64,000 bases of DNA from Juglans regia (lineage: Eukaryota > Streptophyta > Magnoliopsida > Fagales > Juglandaceae): the NCBI RefSeq assembly GCF_001411555.2, contig NC_049908.1:28248724-28312723 (forward strand). The letters run 5' to 3'. How positions within the stretch are numbered: position 1 is the stretch's first letter; every line of letters starts with the position of its first letter. A model generated the notes under the pieces. That model made no database searches and had not been told where the DNA came from. It saw nothing but the letters and a program-made list of their open reading frames with translations. This document shows positions 43,107-54,900 of the stretch, one piece after another. A program made the position numbers and the translations under genes.

Positions 43107-45385
43107 ATGGATTTTATCTTTGGAGGTTGCGTGCAACAAATACAAAAAGTTTATCCGTCCAGGTGCATGGAACTAAGATGGGTTAGCAGCAGAAGGAAAA
43201 GAATAATTGACAAGGAAAAGAGAGTACTGCTGCCAAAGAAACCATTTATACCACCGGCATTAGTCCCAATATATATATCCACAACCCCATCGCACATAAA
43301 TCCTGAGGAGCTCAAAGACCTCTACAGTGCCTCCAATCACTCCTGCCACCGATTCCCCAGCTATGTGGACTCTGAGGGCACTGTCAGAGTTGAACCGGTG
43401 GACATTCACAAGCTCAGCGTAGCTCTCTCCCACAGCTCTGTTGTCGTCTCTGTCTTCTGCAAACCAACTGATGTTTTATGTGCTACTGAAACGTCGTCGT
43501 CGTCGTCGTCTTCTTCTTCTTCTCTAGAAGATTTGATAAAACCAAGAAAGACATTGGGTTTGGGAGATTTGTTCCAAAAAGTGCTGCCGGTAACACCATC
43601 CAATGGTCAGCTGGTGGGCTTTGGCCGTGCTGTTTCTGATTTTGGATTGACTGCTTCCATTTATGATATCATGGTATGCCCTGACTACTATTATTTTCAT
43701 GATGATGATTAAATGGTCGGATTCCACTCTTACTTGCACCAATCGTGTACGTGAATAAAGGGTTGCTTTCTACTTCAGATTCTATACAAGTTTACAAGAT
43801 TAAAATTTGCCCATCCATTTTTACTTCCAACTAGATATTAACATCTACATATATTTATAATCATGCTTCAGTGGCTTCCCAGGTTATCCCTTCATTACGG
43901 GGAATGGGAATCGGCAGGATTATTGTTAAAAGAATTGTAAGGTAAGTCGGTACTTTGTTATAAAAAAGTAATTTGAGCTCTCATGAGTACTTATCCTTTT
44001 CTATAGTATTGGTAAATTTAAACTTTTTTATTCTGCTCAAGTTACTTTTATCCAGTTCATCTAACTTGTTCTTGGACATCGATACTGTTCTTCCACTTCT
44101 GCTACTCTGAATACTGGCAACTGTAGGAGGAATCAACTCATATAATCATATGATCTTTAAAACATGATTATTCCGTACCTTTCATACACACACACTCTCT
44201 CTCTCTCACTAACATTTGACTTCCTTCAGAATGCTTGCAAGCATTGACATTTATGACATATCAGCAGTTTGCTCAGAGAATGAGAGGTACTTTTACTGAT
44301 TTGCTTGAACTTTAAAATATCAATTCTATGGTCTAACTTTCTTTTCTTTTATAAAAATTGCCACTATCCAGGATTGAATATCCTGGTTTCATTCACTAAA
44401 TCAGACCAGTCTTTACCTCTATAACAAACTACAGCCTATCCACACATACATAAATGGAAGAGGTAGATATCAATAATTCTCACCAAAGATGGAGTGGCAT
44501 TTTTTTTATGAACATTCTTTTAGTACTACAAAATTTTATTTTCTTGACCATAGCACGTTATTGAGCAATACTTTCTTAAATTTTGAATAAAAAAAATTGT
44601 GTGGGGTCTAGTCTCCACCCTCTTCTGTCCCCCTCTATCCATCGAGGGTGGAGGGAAAACTAACAGACCTGAGTTGGGGCTTTGTTTGGTAACTAAAGTC
44701 ATCTCAACTCATCATTACAAATTTTTCAAATCCTAACACAAAATATAATAAACAATTTAACTTTTTCAAATTCTAAAATAATAATAACATTAAAAAATAA
44801 TATTCTAATAATATTTTATCATCTTAACTCAACTCAACTCAACTCAGTTCAACATCCAAACGCAGCCTGGTCACCATCCTTAATCCATATATTTTGACAT
44901 TGATTGAAACCATGGAGTTATCTATGCGAACAAATCGGTCGTGACACAATTCATACAGATAAGTTGTTAGAAAATTGAAAAACTTGAACTTGACATAAAA
45001 AATTGTAAGAATGTCATCCCAGGCCAAACTTGGAAAGTTCCCTTGTCAGGGCTGTAGGTCGCTCCTGTATTACCACTGGAGATTGGCCATCTTGAAGTTA
45101 ACAAGCAGCATAATCATGCATGTCCATATTCTGTATACCATGGCCAGATATTTTTCCAGTGTGACAGATGAGCTAAAAGCTTGAGTTTGTATTTCCTGTC
45201 TTGTTGATCTCCCTAAATGTTTTGTTAGATTGTTTTTCAAAGCATGCGGATTTGGAGATGACATTTTGAGCTCCACCACAATGATGTATTCAAGGAATGC
45301 TTCCACTTGTCACCAAGGCAATCAAATAGTTATACGTGCAGGTCGAAAGCTCTTGTTAGCTCCTCCACATAGAGAAGCCCTTTAA
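43107..45385 (+). CDS. GCN5-related N-acetyltransferase, plastid-type (GNAT3-like)
   Basis: Exons: 43107-43673, 43883-43941, 44230-44286 and 45229-45385, in phase, giving 279 residues. I chose the ATG at 43107 because the in-frame ATG at 43056 would translate the GA repeat just before it. The N-terminus is basic (MELRWVSSRRKR) and could be a plastid transit peptide. Residues 130-139 are ten serines, encoded by a CGT/CTT repeat. The GNAT fold follows: LVGFGRAVSDFGLTASIYDI (beta 4), then V-I-P-S-L-RGMGIG (195-200), the acetyl-CoA pyrophosphate-binding loop R/Q-x-x-G-x-G/A, then IYDISAVCSENERLFFKACG and a final strand. Plant plastid GNATs acetylate protein N-termini and lysines; the assignment to the GNAT3 (At4g19985-like) branch is from memory. 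Intron 3 contains a MITE. Confidence 0.8.
44674..44873. mobile_element. MITE in GNAT intron 3
   Basis: Ends GGGGCTTTGTTTGGTAAC and, inverted, GGCTGCGTTTGGATGTTGAA, with CATCTCAACTCATC and CAACTCAACTCAACTCAG repeats just inside. It resembles the PIF/Harbinger-like element at 33141-33300. The target duplication was not clear. Confidence 0.65.
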
Positions 45386-46700
45386 TCTCTGCAGGCTATT
45401 GAATCAGTAAGTTTATGTACACTGTACCCTCAGCTGATGCATTACAAGGCAAAAATGATAAGAGTTTCTCAGCTTTATTTGAAATTCATGTATCAAATTA
45501 TAGGAATCAGGACATGTTAGCTAACACAGATTTGTGGAAGTCATTCTTGTTGCTGTCCGGGATGAGTATGGCTTGGCTTAAGCGATTTTATTGAGTAGTC
45601 AGTATTCGGGATTTAATTGAGTAGTCAGTATTCATTCTCCTGACTGTTTACTTGTATCACGTAAATTTCAAGATGTATCGTGGCCTTTGAATCTCTTTTA
45701 TCAGTTTCATTTAAGCTTGTATTACCATATGCTAAATAATTCTTACATATGCATTTTTCTTGATTTTTGAAAGTATTTCGGATGCTTCTGCATATTCCAT
45801 AGAAGCAATATATAGACATTGTCCCTCTTGTCTGTATGCTGCTTTGTTCAAATTGTTACCGTACGTATGTTTTCCTTTTTAACAATCATGTAGTATAGGT
45901 GTTTCACTCCATATCTTGGATTGATATCATTTCTACTTATATTTTCAATGATTAGTTTAGCGCGTTAAAAATACATGCATCCAGGCATTGCAGTAATGAT
46001 TATCAAAATGACCCTATTGCGTAGCAAAATTCTCCCAAAATTATGGTGAGATGATACTATCTTTAGACATTTTGCTTTTCTGAGGTGTAAACCCAAAATT
46101 CTGTGCATCGATGTCCAATTCATACTTATGGGGTTAGTGCCAGATTGTTTTCGGTGTAAAAGGTCTGCTGCTACTTGCAAAAAGCTAGTTGTCAAGCCGA
46201 TTGCAGTTATCCTGATTCCTCATCCTCACTACCCCCATGTCAGCCATCACAGAAAAGCATGCAAAACATCTTCATTTTTTATCTTCAGTTTCCCAATAAT
46301 GGCTTTGGAAGAGGTTGTGAGTCACTAATGTTTTAGGACTTCATTCATGATGAGATTCTCAACGTCGTGAAGTCACTGAAAATTGTTTGAAGTAGTCTGA
46401 TATGGGTGAGCTGAATTGTTTAAGCTGCATCTTCTCAGATGAGCAAAGATTTTCTCTCTGCTGTGTAAAAAGTGGAAGAGACTGGTCCATTTTTTTTATC
46501 CGTCGTTGAGGATATCTATAAACAACTTTTAGCACTGTGGGTTTTTGGCGTATTGAATGGTGAAGCTTGCTTGTGGCAGCTCCATGCACAAAGTGAAGAT
46601 GGGGGACCAATTTTGATGGAAAATTACTGTAGTGTTTTATGAGGTTTGATCGTTTTTCCGTAAATGTTTGACAACAATCCCTGTTGTGGTACTCATATCA
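45386..46700. other. 3' flank of the GNAT gene and spacer
   Basis: No supported gene. Sequence is less AT-rich than the following spacer and may hold the 3' UTR. Short frames are not convincing. Confidence 0.4.
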
Positions 46701-46705
46701 CAAAG

Positions 46706-46880
46706 AGAAATAATATTTACAGTTCTAGAGTGTACAAATCTCTCGCACTCATTTTAAAAAATAGATAAATCTAAAATTCACATGAAAAAAATTATTTTTT
46801 AATAGTGGACTCAAACTTTTTTTTAAAGAAAGTGTGCGGTACTTACACATTCTAGAACTGTATATAATTACTCTTACGAA
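46706..46880. mobile_element. MITE, TTTACA-type family, copy 1
   Basis: Inverted ends AAATAATATTTACAGTTCTAG and (inverted) GTAATTATATACAGTTCTAG. The interior has CACATGAAAAAAATTATTTTTTAATAGT. Relatives lie at about 48300-48465, 48975-49130, 49402-49560, 50882-51050 and 51125-51265, and halves of the same family lie in units A, B and C (about 3900-3990, 11865-11930 and 21040-21110). Confidence 0.65.
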
Positions 46881-48299
46881 CACGATACGATAATAATGGA
46901 TTTGAGTTTAATCTTAACATATTCGGGTCAAAACGGGTTGATCTGTTAAGATACGATTGCTTAATGGGTTGATAAAGGGTCAACCCGTTTTTACTCGTTA
47001 TGATCTATTAAGAAAGTTAGAGTTACAATTATATTCCTATACCTAAAAGTAAAATTTAGGATTTTAACTTCGATATTTTTATTATTGGGATTGTAATTTT
47101 GGACTTATTGTTAGTTTTATATATATATTTTTTTATAGATATTGTGATTTTAACATTTATATAAAATTATGTTAAACTTAATCAGGTCAAACGGGTTAAT
47201 TTCTTGTCTGTTTAACCCATTTACATAAACGGATCGAGTTGTGTCAACTCATTATATTAATAGATCGTATTAGGGTCTGAAATTTTAACACAATAAGCTT
47301 AACGAGTCGTATTCAAATTGACATATATATTATAATACATATATCTTGACACGATACAAATATAACTCGTTAATATGATTTGACATTCTTATAAATTAAT
47401 CTAAGATTTGAACTAAAAAGACACAAAATGTCATGTCAAAACATGTGTTTGATTGGGTTCGAGCGCTTACTTTCAATTTAAAATGTCAACCTTTTCAGCG
47501 GGCTGTGCAACATAATTGATTGGCGACCAAGCAAAGAGAGTTTAGCTTAATAAACACTGAACCCCGATCATGACTTTGCTACAATTTTTAAGAGCACTTA
47601 ATTAGGCTTTTTGGAGGGTGGGGATGACTTAATTATGAGTCGATCCATCTAGATAGATTCGCGACGAATTCCATTCCATTATATTTAAAAAATGTAGATA
47701 TATAAATTAAGAAAAATAATAATATATAATTATTATATAATTATTTTAAAAAAAATAAATATATATAAGACTTATATAAAATATTAATTAATTTTTTAAT
47801 AATAGATCACGTATTTTTTTATTATACGCAGATTGTTGAACTACTCCAGGAAAAAGTGTAGGCGCGTAGGTGGGAAAAGATAGAATACCGTGGCAAGCTC
47901 ATCTTGGTGACATATTTTATAATATCCCTTTTTTATTTTTTTGTCTCAATTTATATAATGCTTGGCCTTGGAGTTGGAGAAAAAGATAACTGAAATTAAA
48001 GACCAAGGACTTTGACATGATCATGAGCTTATACCAGAATAATAAAATGCAGTAAATTAATGTGATGGTTTTGAAAATTGAATTTGAATGAACATTTTTT
48101 TACGTGTCAATTAATACACAATTGAAGACATTTTGTTCTTTTATTTTATTTTTCTTGCAAGTTGAGATATTCAAAGTGGACAAGAATCATTCAGAGAACT
48201 TCATGCATTCGTTCAATCTTACCCAATTTGCGTTTCCTTGACCATCTTGGAAGCTTTGAAGGAAAAAAGAAAGCCCTTTAATTAATCAGAAATAATAGT
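46880..48299. other. Spacer with degenerate repeat
   Basis: No gene. About 46870-47390 carries a repetitive element with CGGGTCAAAACGGGTTGA, GGGTCAACCCG and ACACGATAC motifs (the latter at both ends in direct orientation). The family is not identified. Confidence 0.4.
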
Positions 48300-51265
48300 T
48301 ATAATCGTGAGTGTATAAATACTGTATAATTTATTTTAAAAAAAATAAATACAATATTTACATAAAAATAAATTAATTAATTTTTTAACCGTAGATTCTA
48401 TATTTTTTCAAAACAACTATACAGTATTTACGCATTCTATGACTATATATAGCATTACTCTTAATTAATTAAGCTAATCATTTTGTTTATTTTTTAATCA
48501 AAATCCTCATTGGTATAGAATGGAAAAATAAAAATATATTAGAAAATAAAATCAGGTTGACCTAATTTGTTTATTTTCTTGGTTGGAAGAGAAGGAAAGA
48601 GGCTTTCTCATCGTGCAATTTACTTTTAATGTCACCTTTAAGGAGATAACGAGATTAATAAATAACACTTATTAAGAAGATGATAAATATAAAAAGATTA
48701 CGTAAAAGTAAATTTATAAAAATATTCTCTCATAATATTTTTTTTATTATTATAAAAAGAGTTCTTGGCCAGAATTTAATTAACCGAATAATATAATTAA
48801 GAATTTAAGGGACGAAGTAAAGTGAGCTAAGCCTAAGGACCACTCAAGCCTAATAACTTGTAAAAGAAAAGTTGTCTTCTTTTCCTTCTTAATCGTCCTT
48901 GAATAGTGGTGGTTTTAGAGTCAATTGCCCTTGTAAACAGGTTGCCTTTTAAATAAGAGAAAAGATATTTATATTTGTGAATTGTATAACTGTCACGTAA
49001 TTATTTTTAAAAAAATGAATAAAATATGAGATCTACATGAAAAAAATTAATTTTTTAATAATAAATCTTATTTTTTTAAAAAATAATTATGCGATATTTA
49101 TATACTTTATGATTGTATATAGAATTATTTTTTAAATAAATTCAACAAGTTACATTTTTATAGGATTATCCCTTGAAAACGTGTGTAGTGCTATTGACCG
49201 ACTCCATCCACATATATATTTTATTTTATTTATAACGTTCTCTCTAAAGTCTTGATCTTAGATTTTTTTCCTCAAGAACAAGATATAAATTTACTATAAA
49301 TTTGAGGACTTTTCAAAAATAACACTATTAAAGAAAATAAATAAATCTTAGATTTTCTATTTCCTCTCACAATTTAATGTGTCTCATTTTAAATAATTTG
49401 AGAGAAATAATATTTACAATTTTAGGATGTGTAAATCTCACGCATTTATTTTTAAAAAAATAGATAAATTTAATATTCATATCAGAAATATTTTTTTTTA
49501 ATAATAAATCCTTTTTTTTTTTGTGAGACTGCACAATCTAAAGACTTTATTTAACATTATTTATAATTTTATATGCCGTATGAACTGTATATACATTAAA
49601 CTTGAAGGCCGATATTTTTTAATAAAATAAAAAAAAATACTTATTTCCCATAGAGAAGCAATGGTTCCGAGTTTTGCTACACAACTTCCACATACCATAT
49701 TTTTTAAAATTTTTAAAATTTTTAATATTTTTTGTATTTTGAATTTGTTCTTTTTAAACTAATTCAATTATTCTATTAATTATTTATATATTAAATATTT
49801 GATAAAATTAAAAAATTAAAAAAAATATGATATTTGGATGCTGTGTGAATAGTAGAAAAATTGTGTAGACTTTTTCATAAATTATTATCCGTTTGGATTT
49901 TTGGAACTCGAGGGAGGATATTTCTTGTGCAATGAAGACGTATTTCCACGTGCCACGCAAGAATTGGTCAGAGATCGACCTCCTTTGTAATCTTCAAATT
50001 GTGAAACCATTAATCATGAACTCGAGGATAATGAAATGAGAAAATCTAAAATAAGGATTTGGTTTAAATGAAGTTATTTATATTCTCTATTAGTAAGTTT
50101 AACACACTAATTGTTTTCAAGTAAATCTATATTCTTTTTATCAGATGAATCACCTGATAATTCTTCTATAATTTCAACAAAAATTTCTTCTTTTTCATTG
50201 CTCGTCACGGCACTAATAGAATGTTGTTTTTTTTTAGATCAGCTAACATTTGATCTAAATTAGTGTGTTAAACTTGCTAATCGAAAATATAAAGGATTTT
50301 ATTTAAATTAAGAGATAAAATGAGTTAAATTGAGATGATTTATAAATAATAATAAGATTTATGAGTTAAAATTTATAAATAATAATAAATAATAGTAAGA
50401 TTGAGTCAATTCAAATCGGCTCTAAAATAGATTCACTTCTATAAGATTAAAATCTTATTAAATTTCAAATAATTAAATTAAAATAAAATAAAAACTGGCT
50501 AGTGGATTGCCACCACCTCAGGGTCTAAGGTGGTGGCAAACCATACCAATTCGACACCTTACACGTTAGAAATGATTGAAATTGCTAAATTCGTCCAAGT
50601 GTAAGATCCGATCGAATATGATAATCCAACATTAAATCTGTTGCACGAGTTTTTCCGACGAGCTCTAACTAGTAACTATCACCCATAATACCAGCTTGAT
50701 TATTATTTTTTTTTTTATGACGAGAAATCACTCCACGGCAGAGCTTTTAACCATGGAATCTAAATCTTCGAGAAGATTAATATAGTAATCCACCGCTATG
50801 ATCTCTCACTTAAATCTCAGTTTGATCTAAGGAAAAATCGAACTTAAGCTATCATGGCTGAGTTTGATTAATTTATTTAAGAAATGATATTTACAATTGT
50901 GAGGATGCAAGTGCCGTGTAGTTGTTTTGAAAAAGTAAATAAATATAAAACTCACATGAAAAAGAAATTAATTTTTTAATAGTAGACTCCACTCTTTTTC
51001 AAAGCGACTGCACGGTATTTGTACATTCCACGACTGTATGTAGCATTACTCAATTTCTTTTATGATTATTCCGACCGTTTTTCAAGATGGTGGCCGAAAT
51101 AATGTCTCCTATTGTCTAAAAAATAAGAGTAATATTATATGTAGTCGTAAAGTATATAAAGATCGTATAGTTATTTTAACAAAAAATAAAGTGTATGATT
51201 AAAAAATTATTATTATTTTATATAGATCTTATATTTATTTATTTTTTAAATAATTGTACGACAAT
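48300..51265. mobile_element. Cluster of five related MITEs upstream of the pyrophosphatase gene
   Basis: At about 48300-48465, 48975-49130, 49402-49560, 50882-51050 and 51125-51265. Each has inverted ends of the type AGAAATGATATTTACAAT / ATTGTATATAGCATTACTC, a central AATTAATTTTTTAATAGTAGA stretch, and half-palindromes CACGGTATTTGTACAT. They differ enough to be separate old insertions rather than tandem copies. No gene is seen between them. Confidence 0.6.
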
Positions 51266-51959
51266 TCTCCAAAAATAATGAGTCTTAAGAGTTAGGATCT
51301 AAATTATATTTTAAAGTTTTAGATTATTGTTTTAAAAAAAAATTTATTCGATATAATTATCAAAATATTAAAATGGGGGCGTTAGGATTAAAAGGTATAA
51401 AATATAGATAAGAGTAGCACCACCCTACACCTAATCCCAAAAGCAGCACCTCCCCCTCCCTAATTGATAACACGAAGTGGTACCTTATTCGTTCGGAAAA
51501 TTTATAGTGCAATAAGAACTATTGCAAATCCTGATAACGTGTCCCATCCTTAATCGGGAAGCAATTATTTGCGTTGTCCTTATCTCGTCTCTCGGATGCT
51601 GACCCATCCAACTGTATCCATCTTTGACAAAATAAATATGCTCATCGGATAAAGATTGCAGTGACAGAACCCATACCGGTTGATCAAAACAACCAGTTTA
51701 CAAAATCCAAGCTTTGGAATAATCTTTCCTGATTCCCAACAGCCATTCCAAGCCATATGGTTCATACATTCTGAAGGCCATGCAAGGACAGCGGGATATG
51801 CTCAGAGAAAAGCAGGCCACTCGGATATTTTTTGGATAATGTACTTGCTGGATTTGTAGGTTGGAGCTTTAGAGGCTGTATTTCGGAACCCAGGACTGGT
51901 TTTTGCTTTATTTGCTAAGGCAACTCAGGAATCATCTAAAAAGAGTTGATTTTTTGGTC
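51266..51959 (+). promoter_or_regulatory. 5' region of the H+-pyrophosphatase gene
   Basis: From about 51420 the AT content drops, as expected for a promoter or leader. No clear TATA box was chosen. An open frame of 30 codons (51859-51949, preceded by TTTGTAG, a possible splice acceptor) ends in TGA ten bases before the start codon; it is discussed as a finding. Confidence 0.4.
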
Positions 51960-54900
51960 ATGGGTGTGCTGAGTGAGGGCCTTACACAGGTTCTGATACC
52001 TGTGGCTGCCTTGATCGGGCTTGCGTTTGCTTTGCTTCAGTGGTACTTGGTCTCAAAGGTCAGGGTTTCTGGCCACTCTGGTGGTCATAATGAGTATAAG
52101 GACAGGCTGATTGAAGGAGAGTTTGAGGAGGGTGTTGACGCTCTTGAGGTTTCCATCAAGTGTGCTGAGATTCAGCATGCCATATCTGTTGGTGAGCTCT
52201 CTCTCTCTCTAAAGTATGTATTTACTTTTTCTGGGTGTATCTGCGTCATATTTTGGTTTAGCTCCTGATGATTGAGATCTCTGGTTGTTTATTGTTTGTT
52301 ATCCTTTGTGCTGTATTCTATGGATCAAGGATATCCTCGTGTTGTAATTTGTTTTTTGGTGTCATTTTGTTATTTAAATTGGGATGATGAGTTTCATTAT
52401 GTCAGCCGAGACCAAAATAGGAGAAAGATTTCATAGATTGTTAAATCTGTGAACTCCTAATTTTTTTATTCTCTCTTCCTGTTTGTCATCTCTGTTTTCA
52501 TTTTTGGCTGTTCTCGGGATATAGTTTTTTGCCTTTTTTTTTTTCTTTTTTTATTCTTTCCCTTTGCGATTGACATATTAATTTTATATTTAGACACTTT
52601 TCTTCTTGTTGTTATTGCAATTATCACTATTTGTTATTTGTCAACTCGCTCGGAGTAATGTTATCTTTTCACTCTCCATTCATAGCCCCTTGTTGTTTTT
52701 CTTCTTCTTTTTCTTCTCCTTTACCCTTTCCAGATAGCTGTCTGAATTTTGTATAAATAGATTTTCCTTTTTTTTGTCTGTGCACAAAATGTGTTCTTCC
52801 AGCTTATTGCCTCTGGGATTTTTCAGTTGTTCATTCAAGTTTCAAGAGCTAGGTAACTAATTTTTATCCCTTTCATCACATATATATTTGGGACTTTTGT
52901 CGGCTTATCTTTGAGAAGTGAATTCATCTAACAAATACATGCAACCATTACAGCCGACAAGAATCAAAGAAAGGAAAATTTGGAAACTAGAGAGTTCGAA
53001 GACAACTTCCAAGCGTAGTGTTTTTTTTTTCGTAGTATTCTACCATTAGCGTGCTCATGATCTGTGTTTTCAACTTGTATATTATGATATTTTTACTCGT
53101 TTATTCAGGGCTGCTAGATGGGCCTTCTTAATATGGTCTTCTATCTGTGGGTGCTTTGTGGGCAAACTGAATAGTTGTATGTTTGAGTAAACCTAAAAAG
53201 ATAAACGCACGCATGGAAGTTCTGTAATTTTATGATATGAGACATGTTGTTTATGTTCTCCCTAACATTATACTGTGATTTGGAGTTTGGACCCCTTTTA
53301 CGTTAATCCACTTGAACAACATGCCAGTATAATCGAAAAGGAAAATACTCTAGCCACAAACAAAGGGATTACATAAAAGTAATCCCACAAACTGATGTGG
53401 TTTGATATGGTTCATCAATTTGTAAATTTACTTTTATTGTAAAGTAAATCTAACAGATCACATGAAGTCATATCAGTTTGTAGAATTACTTTTGTATAAT
53501 CTCTTTGTGGCTTGAGCATTACTCGATCAAAAATGTAGAGTGTGATACAAATCTTTAATTTTCAATTTGTTGTAAAAGAATGGAATTTGGCTGCATTTTG
53601 TTGGACAGGGATAATGTCACCATATCCGAATATTATCTGACCTCAATTTGATCTATTTCATGTTCCCAGGGGCGACCTCATTTCTGTTTACAGAGTACAG
53701 ATATCTTAGTATCTTCACGGGGGTATTCAGTGTCATCATTTTCCTCTTCCTTGGTTCAGTTAAGGGTTTCAGCGCCAAAAGTGAGCCTTGCACTTACAAC
53801 ACAGGGAATATTTGTAAACCAGCTTTGGCTAATGCCCTCTTTACCACCATTGCATTCTTGCTTGGGGCTATTACCTCCGTTCTTTCTGGTTTCCTTGGGA
53901 TGAAGATTGCTACCTATGCCAATGCTAGAACCACTCTACAAGCAAGGTATGGTGTTGGTAAGGCATTCATTACAGCTTTTCGATCTGGTGCTGTGATGGG
54001 TTTCCTTCTTGCTGCCAATGGCCTTTTGGTGCTGTGGGTCTCGATCAATCTATTCAAGTTGTATTATGGGGATGACTGGGAGGGACTTTATGAATCTATC
54101 ACTGGTTATGGACTTGGAGGTTCTTCAATGGCACTTTTTGGAAGAGTTGGTGGAGGTATATATACAAAAGCAGCTGATGTTGGCGCTGACCTTGTTGGAA
54201 AAGTTGAGAAGAATATCCCCGAAGATGATCCACGTAACCCAGCTGTAATTTTCTATTTTTTCTCCTCTTATAGTTTGACTGAAATTGACCAGATTCTAAA
54301 TCTCTGTGAATTTCTTCGTATATTTCTGAACACATATCATGTGATTTGTAAATGCATAGTTTTTGTTTGCCATCCAATTTCAAAATTCAGGCTTACTCAG
54401 TACAGTCAATAACTCAATATTGGTTAGTTTGAATGAATGTTATGTTACTTCTTTTAGGTAATTGCGGACAATGTGGGTGACAATGTAGGAGACATTGCTG
54501 GAATGGGTTCTGACCTGTTTGGATCTTATGCCGAATCATCTTGTGCAGCACTCTTTGTTGCTTCAATATCATCTTTCGGTGTCAGCCATGACTACACGGC
54601 CATGTCTTACCCTCTGATTATAAGCTCAATGGGGATTGTGGTTTGCTTAATAACAACACTTTTTGCAACTGATATATTTGAGGTTAAGAATGTGAGTGAT
54701 ATTGAACCATCCTTGAAGAGGCAACTTCTTATCTCAACTGTCTTGATGACCGCTGGTATTGCCACGGTCACCTTCTTTGCTTTGCCATCAGAATTTACTC
54801 TGTTTAATTTTGGGACTGACAAGGTTGTCAAGAACTGGTATGCCTCCCCCAGCTGCACCCCTTCTTCTGTACTTGGCATGATTGGTTTGTAACTCAAAAG

